This document shows positions 34,281-42,649 of a stretch of DNA of 64,000 nucleotides, in pieces. Made by a program: the position numbers and the translations under genes. The stretch is from Frondihabitans australicus (GTDB lineage: Bacteria > Actinomycetota > Actinomycetes > Actinomycetales > Microbacteriaceae), in assembly GCF_003634555.1 (NCBI RefSeq), contig NZ_RBKS01000001.1, positions 3,596,001-3,660,000 on the forward strand, given 5' to 3'. A model generated the notes under the pieces. That model was not told where the DNA came from and ran no database searches. It saw only the letters and a program-made list of their open reading frames with translations. The stretch's first letter is position 1. Each line of letters starts with the position of its first letter.

Positions 34281-34400
34281 TCAGTCCGAGATCAGGTCCT
34301 CCTCGGCGGACACCAGGTCGGCTGCCGCGGACTCGATGGCTGCGTCTTCCGAGTCGTCGTCAACGTCGTGCGAGCTCTTGTTGCCGGGTGCGGATTCCAT
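34281..34400 (-). CDS. Small acidic protein, 39 aa
   Basis: A short frame encoding a strongly acidic peptide (MESAPGNKSSHDVDDDSED and so on, ending in LISD) with no Cys. Its ribosome binding site is weak, but a GAGTCA-type motif lies 38 bases upstream on the same strand and a hairpin follows its stop. It is convergent with the SDR gene. The function is unknown; the call rests on composition and context. Confidence 0.45.
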   Translation of the reverse strand: MESAPGNKSSHDVDDDSEDAAIESAAADLVSAEEDLISD

Positions 34401-34437
34401 GCCAGGACGCTACGAGACCGTTCGCTGTGGCAGGAGC

Positions 34438-34449
34438 GTCATTTGACTC
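34438..34449 (-). promoter_or_regulatory. GAGTCA-type motif, site 6
   Basis: Minus-strand reading GAGTCAAATGAC with a 10-base palindromic-type core. It overlaps the last codons of the STAND regulator gene and lies 38 bases upstream of the small acidic gene. Confidence 0.4.
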
Positions 34450-36721
34450 CATGCGGCCTGGAGTTCGCTGCCTCCGACAACCCCGCGTCGAGGGTGAGGA
34501 GATCTCCTCGAAGCTTGTTCAGATAGGCGTCTTCGCCGGACGTGCCGATGCGCTCGAGCGCCTCGGCGATGTCTCGTCGCGCCGCCGCGGTCTCCCCGAG
34601 CCCGACGTAGGCACTCGCTCGTCTACTCAGTGCGCCCGCGATGCGCAGCACCGAGTCCAGATCGTGGGCGAGGTCGAGGCTCTGCTGGGCGGCATCGAGA
34701 GCTTCCTCGAAGCGGCCTAGGGCTTGCAGGTTGGATGACATCTGATCGAGGATGCTCGCCTGCGCCACGCGACTGGCCACCGTGTGTGCCCGTTCACCGT
34801 GATCTCGGATCCGGGTCAACAATTCCCCGTATTCCGCGAGGCCTCGAGCGTGCTGCCCGCGTTGCGACTGCACCTTGCTGAGGACGAGGAGTGCCTGAGA
34901 AACGCCGTCCAGTTCGGATGCTCGTTCGAACGCGACAAGCGAGGCCGATGCCGCGGCATAGCTTTCGTCGAGGCGTTCCTTATGGCTGGCCGCCCAGGCG
35001 ACGTAGAACAGTGCCCATCCGAGCTGCTTATCCCCCTTCGCGTCTCGGGCAAGGTCGGCGGCCCGGCGCCCGGTGTCGATGGCGGCGTCGTGGTCACGGC
35101 GCTCGACGATCTCCGCCCACGCCACGTAGCCGAGCTGTTCGGCTTCGAGGGCCGAGTTGCCCAGGTCGTGGGCGGAGCGGGCGGCGAGAGAAAAGAATTC
35201 GTGCCACCGCCCCCATTCGACCCAGAGGTCGGAGAACCAGTGCAGCGCGTCGGCGGTGTCGACGATGCGTCCGGCGTCACCGGCGGCGGCAATCGATTGC
35301 ATGGCCGGCCACCAGTGCGCGACCTCGAGTTTGATCCACGCCCCTGCCGTGTCAGCGTCGGGAAAAGTGAGCCCCTCATCCGCTGGTCTGTCCGGGCGGC
35401 GGTCTGTTTCGAACCAAGCGCCGGCCCGTTCGAGGCTGGTGAGGAACCATCGGTGCAGCGCCTCTCGACGGCGTCGCACGCCCGATTCGCCCTCGACTGC
35501 GAGCAGCCGCTGAGAGGCGAACAATCGAGTCAGGTCGTGCATGCGGTAGCGGACGTTTCCTCGCGCATCGAGCAGCCCTAAGTCGGTGAGCTGATCGAGA
35601 CCCGCTTCGGTTTCCAGAACATCGGCGTCGAGGGTCGCGGCTGCGATGCGGGCGTCGAAGGTGGCGCCGTCGATGATGGAGATGCTGCGGAACAGTGTTG
35701 CAAGGCCGTCGTCGAGGTCGCTGTAGGAGAGGTCGATGGCGGATTCCACCGCAAGATCTCCGGCGACGAGAAGTCGAAGCCGATCCTCCGCCTGCGCCAT
35801 CCGGTCGATGAAGTCCTCCGCCGTCCACGCGGGGCGGCTGGCGATCCGGTTTCCCGCGATGCGCAACGCCAGAGGCACCCGATCGCAGAGCATGGCCAGT
35901 TCTGACAAGTCCGTGTCGATGCGCTGTCGTTCGGGGATGAGCCGGGCCAGGAGCCGCGTGCTGTCGGTGTCGGCCAGGGGGCCGACCCACACTCTGTGCG
36001 GCCCTTCCAAGCCGGCGAGCACCCTCCGTGAGGTGACGACGACGGATCCGGCCGTGGTGCAGGACAGGACGGTGCGGACTTGCGCTTCGCTGCCCGCGTT
36101 GTCCAGCACGACGATAGGGGCGTATTCGGTGGTGGCCGCCGCCCACATCTGACTGGCGGCGTCGAGGTTCGCCGGCACCTTCTCCGCGATGTCTGGGATC
36201 TGTCGCAGGAGCGCGCGGAGGACCTGGACCGGGGCCAGCGGGTACGCGTTGAACCCGTCGAGGTCGACGAACACGATGCGGTCGCCGTCCTGGTTGAATC
36301 GGCTCAGCGCCTCGACGGCGATGCTGGTTTTACCCATCCCGGGAGGGCCGCTGACGACGACGACTTTCGCGCCCGACGTCGTGTCGTCGTTGAGGAACGC
36401 AGTGACCTCCGCGATTTCGTCATCGCGGCCTGTGAAGTCAGCGACGCGATGCGGTGACAGGGCGGTCACCCGGGTACTGGCGGGCTGGGCAAGTCGTTGG
36501 GCCTTCGCGGCGCCTAAGAAGTCTTCCCGGTCCGCCGGCGTGAGGTCGAGAGCGGCGGCGATCATCTGTAGTGTTCGGCGCTGGGGGATGCTGCTGATGC
36601 CCCGTTCGATGTCGCTCAGCGTTCGCGCGCTGACTCCGGACCGCTCCGAGAGGCCTTCGAGGGTCAGGTCCGCGAGCAGTCGGAGCTGTCGGAGTTGCGC
36701 TCCGAGGGGGAGAGTGGTCAT
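34439..36721 (-). CDS. XRE-type HTH / NB-ARC STAND regulator with TPR repeats
   Basis: A 760-residue regulator. Residues about 5-60 are an XRE helix-turn-helix (LGAQLRQLRLLADLTLEGLS, RTLSDIERGISSIPQ). An NB-ARC-type ATPase follows: Walker A GPPGMGKTSIA, Walker B IVFVDLDGF, and VVVTSRRVLAGL. The C-terminal part has TPR-like helices (LGRFEEALDAAQQSLDLA). This layout resembles actinobacterial SARP-less AfsR-like regulators, which control secondary metabolism or stress genes. The start used has a weak ribosome site; an ATG 11 codons upstream is possible. It is divergent from the MmyB-type regulator. Confidence 0.85.
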   Translation of the reverse strand: MTTLPLGAQLRQLRLLADLTLEGLSERSGVSARTLSDIERGISSIPQRRTLQMIAAALDLTPADREDFLGAAKAQRLAQPASTRVTALSPHRVADFTGRDDEIAEVTAFLNDDTTSGAKVVVVSGPPGMGKTSIAVEALSRFNQDGDRIVFVDLDGFNAYPLAPVQVLRALLRQIPDIAEKVPANLDAASQMWAAATTEYAPIVVLDNAGSEAQVRTVLSCTTAGSVVVTSRRVLAGLEGPHRVWVGPLADTDSTRLLARLIPERQRIDTDLSELAMLCDRVPLALRIAGNRIASRPAWTAEDFIDRMAQAEDRLRLLVAGDLAVESAIDLSYSDLDDGLATLFRSISIIDGATFDARIAAATLDADVLETEAGLDQLTDLGLLDARGNVRYRMHDLTRLFASQRLLAVEGESGVRRRREALHRWFLTSLERAGAWFETDRRPDRPADEGLTFPDADTAGAWIKLEVAHWWPAMQSIAAAGDAGRIVDTADALHWFSDLWVEWGRWHEFFSLAARSAHDLGNSALEAEQLGYVAWAEIVERRDHDAAIDTGRRAADLARDAKGDKQLGWALFYVAWAASHKERLDESYAAASASLVAFERASELDGVSQALLVLSKVQSQRGQHARGLAEYGELLTRIRDHGERAHTVASRVAQASILDQMSSNLQALGRFEEALDAAQQSLDLAHDLDSVLRIAGALSRRASAYVGLGETAAARRDIAEALERIGTSGEDAYLNKLRGDLLTLDAGLSEAANSRPHGVK

Positions 36722-36961
36722 CGAGCCGGTCGCAGTTCTGCATTGTTTCTGCATGGCGCCGCGCCAGCCTGGTCCGCTGTCATTGGCTGAGGGCACATGA
36801 CATAAGCGTGGCAGGGCGCCCGGTCCCGGACAATGCGACATCCGTCTCGACTCGGACCCACACGACGAGGGAAGTGAGGGCAGCATGACACCACCCGCCA
36901 TCCCCCTGCCCTCGTGCGAGGCTCGACCGTCAGCTCATCCCACCTCCGGCGGGGTCCAGTC

Positions 36962-37810
36962 ATGAACAGCCGGTCGACGCTGCTCGGCGACTACCTCCGA
37001 ACCCGAAGGGACCTGGTCCAGCCGGAAGACATCGGTTTGCTGCGAGAGCCGAATCGACGCGTGAAAGGACTGCGTCGCGAGGAGGTGGCGGCGTTGGCCG
37101 GCATCAGCCCGGAGTATTACCTCCGACTCGAGCAGGGGCACGCACATCAGCCATCCGAGCAGGTGCTGAACTCCCTCGGGAGAGCGCTCGATCTCGACCC
37201 TGCCGCCATCGACTATCTCCATCGCTTGGCGCGGCCGAGCAACCGCACCGAATCGAACCCTCGATCCCGGGCGACGAAAGACGAGCTTCAGCGACTCCTT
37301 CGGCGCACCGCGGACCGGCCGGCTTTCGTCATCGACGACAACATGGACGTTGTGGCCGCCAACCCTCTGGCCGAGGTGCTGGGGCCCGGGGCCATGTCCA
37401 CCGGTAGCAATCGCCTCGTTCGCATGTTCTCCGACGAATGCCGGGGCATGTACGACGACTGGGCCGAACGCGCCGCGGAGATGGTCGCTGTGCTCCGCAT
37501 GCGTGCGGACCCCGAGTCGTTGCGCCTGCAGCAGATCGTGGGTGAACTGTCGATGCACAGCGTCGACTTCCGGCTCCTCTGGGCTCGCCACGACGTGCAC
37601 GTGTTCACGTCGGGAACGTGCCTGGAAATGATTCAGCCGTTTGGTGCGGTCGAGTTCGAATACGACGACCTGCGGATCATGAGTCACCCGGACCTGACGT
37701 TGACGACTCTGTATGCAGCTCCTGGCAGCATAGGTGCCGGCGTCATCGCCTACGCCTCCGCTCGACTCACCAGCGCCACCGAGACGGCCGATATCGACCT
37801 TCTGCCCTGA
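36962..37810 (+). CDS. XRE-family regulator with MmyB-like ligand domain
   Basis: A 282-residue regulator. The N-terminal HTH includes LREPNRRVKGLRREEVAALA and GISPEYYLRLEQGH, the standard start of this group. The C-terminal MmyB-like domain (PAFVIDDNMDVVAANPLAE, then FTSGTCLEMIQPFGAVEF) is PAS-like and in related proteins binds fatty-acid-like ligands. These regulators usually control an adjacent short-chain dehydrogenase; here the nearest genes are a STAND regulator and a DUF1269 protein. GGGG precedes the ATG. Confidence 0.88.
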   Translation: MNSRSTLLGDYLRTRRDLVQPEDIGLLREPNRRVKGLRREEVAALAGISPEYYLRLEQGHAHQPSEQVLNSLGRALDLDPAAIDYLHRLARPSNRTESNPRSRATKDELQRLLRRTADRPAFVIDDNMDVVAANPLAEVLGPGAMSTGSNRLVRMFSDECRGMYDDWAERAAEMVAVLRMRADPESLRLQQIVGELSMHSVDFRLLWARHDVHVFTSGTCLEMIQPFGAVEFEYDDLRIMSHPDLTLTTLYAAPGSIGAGVIAYASARLTSATETADIDLLP

Positions 37811-37872
37811 TCCACGGCACGGGCCGCCCGCATCTCCGACCGGGGGATCGGGGACGAAGGCGACCCGCGGAT

Positions 37873-38367
37873 TTACGCCACGGGTGTCAGATCGTGCGCC
37901 AGCTCCCGTTCCTCGTCGTCGCTCAACGACGTCTGCACGACGGTTCCGCCGAACGGTGCGAGCGCGTCCGCGAACTTGTCCTGGGTGAGCTTGGTCGCGT
38001 AGATGACGACGGCGGAACGTCCCCGGGCAAGTTCGGACTTCACCCGGTCGCGGAATGCCGCGTTGACGCCCGTCTTGTCCAGGCGTGCGACGAGTGCCCC
38101 GATCGCACCGCCGACGACCAGGCCCACCAGTGGAACGAAGAAGAACAGACCGATGAGAGCGCCGAAGACCGCCCCGCTGGCCGCCGCCAATCCCACCCGG
38201 TTGCCCTGGTCGGGCATCTCCACTCGCGTCTTCCCCTTGTCGTCGACGTGGACGAGCGCGAGGCCCGCCAGTTCGATGATGAGGTCGCGTTCGAGTGACT
38301 GCACCGCTTCGAAGGCGGCCTCCGCCTTCGCTTCGTCCTGGTACGACAAGATGATGAGATCCGCCAT
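37873..38367 (-). CDS. DUF1269 membrane stress protein
   Basis: A 164-residue protein starting MADLIILSYQDEAKAEAAFE. It has a Gly-rich hydrophobic core (GAVFGALIGLFFFVPLVGLV, GGAIGALVA) that forms one or two membrane segments, and a C-terminal acidic part ending EERELAHDL. This is the DUF1269 pattern, found in acid- and general-stress proteins; the biochemical role is unknown. AAAGGAA stands seven bases before the ATG. It is convergent with the MmyB-type gene. Confidence 0.83.
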   Translation of the reverse strand: MADLIILSYQDEAKAEAAFEAVQSLERDLIIELAGLALVHVDDKGKTRVEMPDQGNRVGLAAASGAVFGALIGLFFFVPLVGLVVGGAIGALVARLDKTGVNAAFRDRVKSELARGRSAVVIYATKLTQDKFADALAPFGGTVVQTSLSDDEERELAHDLTPVA

Positions 38368-38846
38368 CGCGGTTCCTTTCCTCGGCTGCAACGACCGGCG
38401 CGGAAGCGCCGACAGTGGGTGGGCGGTGCCGCCCATCCCCGTCACGAGTGTCCCGGGATCGTCGCCCAACAGGCCTGCGTCGGATGACCCGAATCGGCTG
38501 TCTGCCTTGGTCATGGCTCCCTCATCGAGAGAGCCGCGGCACGCGGGGCCCAGCGCTCGGAACACATCGACGGCGACGACGAATGGACCGGGCACACCGC
38601 CGAGGAGGACACCGAACCGGTCGGCTAGAACCTGCAACCGAGGCAACTGACTGGCACGACAAAGAAAGTTAGAGCCGCCACCTGAGTCATTCGACGCGCT
38701 GCGCCATCGACATCACCCGGCCATCCCGCAACGGATTGCCGGGTGGTGTCGTGTTTGATGACTCGAACCCGCCGAAGGCGCCCCAGCAAGGGCGCCGACG
38801 TAGGTACGGTTCCCCCATCCATCGAGGATGAAACGGAGACCCCATC
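38368..38846. other. Gap of about 480 bases
   Basis: No credible gene. It contains a GAGTCA-type motif at 38684 and a GGCGCC-CCAGCAAG-GGCGCC inverted repeat near 38778. It separates the divergent DUF1269 gene from the gene at 38847. Confidence 0.5.
38684..38695 (+). promoter_or_regulatory. GAGTCA-type motif, site 7
   Basis: Plus-strand GAGTCATTCGAC, identical to site 1. It is about 150 bases upstream of the gene at 38847. Confidence 0.4.
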
Positions 38847-39509
38847 GTGAATGCCGGCACCCGCAAAACTTTCCACGCGCTCCTCGGCGGGAAAGCCCCC
38901 CGAGACCTCAGTTGGGACAAAGTCATCGACCTGTTCGAAGACATCGCTGACGAGGTCCACCGAGAAACCAGCGACCGGGTCGCCGTCACGATGGGCGGCC
39001 ACCGGACCGTATTCCACCGACGTCACGACGGACGGCTCAGCCTCGACGACATCGAACAAGCCCGGCACTTCATCCGCACCGCCGACGCCCCCGGCATGCC
39101 CGTCCATCTCCTCGTCGTCGCCATCGACGACGAACGCGCACGACTGGTGACCTTCGATCTCGACCAGGCAGCGACCGTCTCCACCGAACACGACCTCACC
39201 GACAGCGACGACCGGTCACGACACCTGCGCACCGTCGAACGGCACACGGGACGTGACGATGCCCAAGAGGAGAACGCGTTCTTCGACACCGTCGCCGCAG
39301 ACATTCGAGCCAGCGGACACCTGGACTTCGTCATCCTCGGTCACGGCACCGGAAAAGCAAACGCTGCCGCCGGGCTCCTCGACCGGATCCGCGCCCACCA
39401 CCACGACATCCTCGAACGGTTCGCGGGCGTCGGCGACATCGACCTGTCCGCCGCAACACTCACCGACCTCGAAGACGCTGCTCGGGCTGTCCTCGACAAC
39501 GGGTTCTGA
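38847..39509 (+). CDS. Hypothetical protein with HicA-like N-part and eRF1-like C-part
   Basis: A 220-residue soluble protein. Residues about 20-75 (WDKVIDLFEDIADEV, GGHRTVFHRRHDGRLS) recall small nuclease-like HicA domains, where a His in GxH is catalytic; here it reads MGGHRTVFH. The C-terminal part (FVILGHGTGKANAAAG, DILERFAGVGDIDLSAATL) resembles the last domain of bacterial eRF1-like (baeRF) proteins of stress loci. Both similarities are from memory and are weak. GGAGA precedes the GTG. It is convergent with oxdC, with a strong hairpin between. Confidence 0.6.
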   Translation: MNAGTRKTFHALLGGKAPRDLSWDKVIDLFEDIADEVHRETSDRVAVTMGGHRTVFHRRHDGRLSLDDIEQARHFIRTADAPGMPVHLLVVAIDDERARLVTFDLDQAATVSTEHDLTDSDDRSRHLRTVERHTGRDDAQEENAFFDTVAADIRASGHLDFVILGHGTGKANAAAGLLDRIRAHHHDILERFAGVGDIDLSAATLTDLEDAARAVLDNGF

Positions 39510-39564
39510 CGCGCGACAGACACCACGCCGGACCGACGTTTGCCGTCGTCACTGAGCGAAAAGA

Positions 39565-39605
39565 CAGAAGTGGTGCCGAGTGACTTCACCCCGGCACCAC
39601 TTCTG
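39565..39605. terminator. Bidirectional terminator hairpin
   Basis: A 14-base-pair stem (left arm around CAGAAGTGGTGCCG, right arm CGGCACCACTTCTG) with a 13-base loop lies between two convergent genes, 56 bases after the first stop and 20 after the oxdC stop. It is one of the best hairpins in the window and probably serves both strands. Confidence 0.8.
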
Positions 39606-39624
39606 GTCGTGTTGTGCCGGGCGA

Positions 39625-40839
39625 CTACTTGCGCAGAGGCGTGATGCCCTGAGTCTCGCGGGGGAACGTCGCCAGGACGTCCTCCGGGATGTTCAGATGC
39701 TGCGACACCAGCGCCGGCGGGACGTGCGCCAGCCAGTTCGCCAGTGACACTTCCTCGTACCGGTCGCTCTTGAACGTCTCGATGTAGATCAGCTGTTCGT
39801 CGCCGGTGTTCTCGACGTAGTGGCCGAGGTTCCTCTTGACGAGGCCGACGTCTCCGGCGTGGAAGTCGGTCGTGTTGGCGTGCGGGCCCGTGTTGAACAC
39901 GGTCATGCGGCCGGACCCCTTGAGGAAGTACTGCCATTCGTCGGCGTTCGGGTGCCAGTGAAGTTCGCGCATCGACCCGGGTTCCAGGATCGTGAGAGCT
40001 GCTGCGACCGTTTTCGACGCCGGGAAGTTGGTGCTGTCGGCGATCTGGATGCTGCCTCCGCTGTTCTTCCGCGCCGGAGCGGACTGCGACAGTCGGAAGA
40101 TCACCGCCTCCGTGTCGGGCTGCACACCGGCTGACGCGCGGTCGGCCTCGAGGTCGCCGGGAACGTCTCCGGGGAAGATCCACAGGTTGTGCAGCGGAAT
40201 GTCCTTGAACACCTCCTGGGCGACCCCGAAGTTCTTCGCGAGCACGTCCGGCGGGGTGTGCGCGAACCAGTCGCTCAGCAGCAGCGTGTTGCTTTCCGAC
40301 TGCGCGCCGTTGTCGAATGCGAGGACGAACTCCGCGCCGCTGGGGCCGAGACCCTGCAGCGAATGGGGAAGGCCCGGCGGAAAATACCAGAGGTCGCCTT
40401 CGTTGACGTCGTCGACGCTGGGACGTCCGTCGCGGCTGAGAGTGGTGATGCGGCAGCTTCCGCGGGTCATGATGGCCCATTCCGCGGTCTGATGCCAGTG
40501 GAGCTCCCGGATTCCGCCGGGCTCCAAGTACATGTTGACGCCGGAGATCTCGTCGGAGATGTTGAAGTCCGCCTGGGTGACCTCACGTGCCCAGCCGCCG
40601 CGTTGCACACGCCTCGGGGAGATGTTGAACGATGACCAGAAGAACGGCTGAGTGCTGATGTCCGTGGCCGGCGCGTTCATCTGATTCGGGAACTGGCTCT
40701 CGAGCACCGGGTTCCGAGGCCCGGTCATGACGAGGCTGCTCGGGTCGTCTGCGACGTTGGGCAGCCCTTCCTGCGGAAGGTCGGGGTTGCCGAGGACCGG
40801 TGTCTCGTGATGCGGGGCCGTTGATTCTTCAGGTGTCAT
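39625..40839 (-). CDS. oxdC: Oxalate decarboxylase (bicupin)
   Basis: A 404-residue bicupin that cleaves oxalate to formate and CO2 using manganese and oxygen, consuming a proton. Each cupin shows its metal site: ELHWHQTAEW and GLPHSLQG in the first half, ELHWHPNADEW and NLGHYVEN in the second. The lid loop reads SESNT, where the Bacillus enzyme has SENST; the Glu needed for decarboxylase activity is kept, which favours decarboxylase over oxidase. No signal peptide is seen. A GAGTCA-type motif lies about 80 bases upstream, and a formate dehydrogenase gene elsewhere in the window can use the product. Protection from acid is a known role. Confidence 0.94.
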   Translation of the reverse strand: MTPEESTAPHHETPVLGNPDLPQEGLPNVADDPSSLVMTGPRNPVLESQFPNQMNAPATDISTQPFFWSSFNISPRRVQRGGWAREVTQADFNISDEISGVNMYLEPGGIRELHWHQTAEWAIMTRGSCRITTLSRDGRPSVDDVNEGDLWYFPPGLPHSLQGLGPSGAEFVLAFDNGAQSESNTLLLSDWFAHTPPDVLAKNFGVAQEVFKDIPLHNLWIFPGDVPGDLEADRASAGVQPDTEAVIFRLSQSAPARKNSGGSIQIADSTNFPASKTVAAALTILEPGSMRELHWHPNADEWQYFLKGSGRMTVFNTGPHANTTDFHAGDVGLVKRNLGHYVENTGDEQLIYIETFKSDRYEEVSLANWLAHVPPALVSQHLNIPEDVLATFPRETQGITPLRK

Positions 40840-40916
40840 GGGTCTCTCCCTTATCGAAGCGAACGGGCTGCTCGCCGTCTTTCGATCACACCGGAACCGT
40901 GGCGGGGCACGACACG

Positions 40917-40928
40917 GGCGTTTGACTC
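40917..40928 (-). promoter_or_regulatory. GAGTCA-type motif, site 8
   Basis: Minus-strand reading GAGTCAAACGCC, part of an 18-base match (TCGAGTCAAAYGCCCGTG) with site 9. It is 78 bases upstream of oxdC, in the same orientation. Confidence 0.5.
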
Positions 40929-40943
40929 GACTGTGGCGGCCGG

Positions 40944-41297
40944 TCAGAACGACTGGAAGCGCATGCCGAGGTCCAGCCCCGCCGCCATCATGATGTCCGC
41001 CTCCGACAGCCCGGGTTTCGCTCGCGCCGTCCGGATGGACGCCCGGGTGAACAACCCGTTCGCGACCGCCAGATACCGGTATGCGTCGGCGTAGCGAACC
41101 TCGCCGTGGGGTCCACGGAAATGCTCGCTGAACACTTTCTCGAGTTCCCGGATGAGCTCCACTTTCTGCTCCGCGTCATCCAGTGAGGGAACGCCGACGG
41201 CCATCCCGACCGTGTACTCGATGGCGCGGAATAGGTCGTCTCGGTCCTGGTCGCGGACGTGCAGGTCGGGCAGTTCCGGGACAAGCTCTGCGGTCAT
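40944..41297 (-). CDS. Hypothetical protein, 117 aa
   Basis: A 117-residue helical protein beginning MTAELVPELPDLHVRDQDRD. It has no membrane segment or known motif; the C-terminal ADIMMAAGLDLGMRF is distinctive. AAGGAG lies seven bases before the ATG. It stands between a flavin monooxygenase (40 bases upstream) and oxdC, in one direction, and may belong to their operon. Confidence 0.65.
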   Translation of the reverse strand: MTAELVPELPDLHVRDQDRDDLFRAIEYTVGMAVGVPSLDDAEQKVELIRELEKVFSEHFRGPHGEVRYADAYRYLAVANGLFTRASIRTARAKPGLSEADIMMAAGLDLGMRFQSF

Positions 41298-41337
41298 CGC
41301 AGTCTCCTTCGCTGATTGGTTGAACGGGACTGGTCGG

Positions 41338-42480
41338 TCACGGTCGCGAGAACGGTAGAGATGCGCCGAGACGCCGGCCGTACTCGGCGATGGACCGTGC
41401 TTCCGCGGTGCGAGCCACGTCGTACACCGACAACGCCACCTCGGGAATGTGCGTGCGCAACGCGTCGCTGAGCGCCATCGCGTCGCCGGCCGCTTTCGAC
41501 GCCCCCATCGCTGTGTGTGGGCGGACAACGCAGGCGGCATCGCCGAGAACAACGACGCGACCGCGGGCGAACCGCGGGGCGACGTAGTCGGTGATCGCCT
41601 GAAGGAATGGTTCAGGTTCCGCCACGACAGCGTTTGCGAAGGGCGCCGGAAGTTCGTCGTTCGCGTCGCGGACGAGCAGTGTTCGCAGGTCGCCGGGCAG
41701 GTCTCCTGGAGCGGTCGACAGGCTCGCCTCAGGCCGGCCGGAGGCGACCATGATCTGCCGCAGATGCGCCGGGGAGATGGGACGGTACCAGACCCAGTTG
41801 TATCGGCGTCGTCCAACGACGGTCTCCCCATCAGGGCCTGGGACGAGGTAACCGAGCATGTGAGCCCGAGTGCTGTTGAAGAACGCGAACTTCTCCAGGA
41901 GCACCAACGCGGAGTCTGCCTCCAACGCCGTCTCCGGGATGAGGCCACGCCACGTGGAGTAGCCGACATAGTGGTTGTCGTGGTCCGCCGGGGCGACGTA
42001 TCGCCTCACGACCGAGGAGGCCCCGTCCGCCCCGATGATGACATCGAACTCGTGCGCCGCACCATGCTCCACCTCGAGGAGAGCGTGCGACCCCACCGTG
42101 TCGACGTACCGGACCTGCTGCCCGAGCAGGTACTCCTTGCCGGTCAGGCGAGCCCGCAGTTGTTCATACAAGTAGTCCCACGACACCTGCGTCTGTGGTG
42201 TTGGGTCCCGTTGGATGACGCTCCCGTACCGGTTTAAGGTGATCCGCTCCCGCGCGGAAACGCCGACTCCTGCGGCATCCCGCAGCTGCAGGCGCAACAA
42301 CAGCTCGTACAGGTCTGGTTGCGCGACCAGGCCGGCGCCGCGGCGCGCCAACCCGGAATGGGACCGTTCGAACACGGTGACCGCGTGGCCGTCCTGCTTC
42401 AACAGGGTCGCCGCGAACAGCCCGCCGAGCGATCCGCCGACGATGCCGATGCGGAGGCGTTCGAAATCACGGTCGGTCAT
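41338..42480 (-). CDS. FAD-dependent aromatic monooxygenase
   Basis: A 380-residue class A flavoprotein hydroxylase. The FAD sites are visible: GIVGGSLGGLFAATLLK (GxGxxG variant) near the N-terminus, IIGADGASSVVRRY for the DG motif, and VVLGDAACVVRPHTAMG for the GD motif. It resembles 2,6-dihydroxypyridine hydroxylase-like enzymes, but the substrate is unknown. GGAGGG is five bases before the ATG. Upstream lie a GAGTCA-type motif and two GC-rich hairpins that could fold in the leader. Confidence 0.88.
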   Translation of the reverse strand: MTDRDFERLRIGIVGGSLGGLFAATLLKQDGHAVTVFERSHSGLARRGAGLVAQPDLYELLLRLQLRDAAGVGVSARERITLNRYGSVIQRDPTPQTQVSWDYLYEQLRARLTGKEYLLGQQVRYVDTVGSHALLEVEHGAAHEFDVIIGADGASSVVRRYVAPADHDNHYVGYSTWRGLIPETALEADSALVLLEKFAFFNSTRAHMLGYLVPGPDGETVVGRRRYNWVWYRPISPAHLRQIMVASGRPEASLSTAPGDLPGDLRTLLVRDANDELPAPFANAVVAEPEPFLQAITDYVAPRFARGRVVVLGDAACVVRPHTAMGASKAAGDAMALSDALRTHIPEVALSVYDVARTAEARSIAEYGRRLGASLPFSRP

Positions 42481-42506
42481 TCTCACCCTCCGAAGCGCTC
42501 ACAATC

Positions 42507-42549
42507 CCCACCTGCCGAACGCGGGTGGGGGGTCGGCGGCGACGCCGCC
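42507..42549. other. Two hairpins in the monooxygenase leader
   Basis: CCCACC pairs with GGTGGG (42507-42529), and GGCGGC pairs with GCCGCC around GAC (42535-42549). Both lie between the GAGTCA-type site and the start codon. They could be an attenuator or a chance effect of GC-rich sequence. Confidence 0.3.
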
Positions 42550-42586
42550 CCACGAGATTGCCGGGACGATAGGCGCGGGCTCCACG

Positions 42587-42598
42587 GGCATTTGACTC
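42587..42598 (-). promoter_or_regulatory. GAGTCA-type motif, site 9
   Basis: Minus-strand reading GAGTCAAATGCC, sharing an 18-base block with site 8. It is 107 bases upstream of the monooxygenase gene in the same orientation. Confidence 0.5.
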
Positions 42599-42649
42599 GA
42601 CCTGTCTCGGAGGCAGCCTGGGCGCGATCCACGTCGCTAGGGTCGACTG

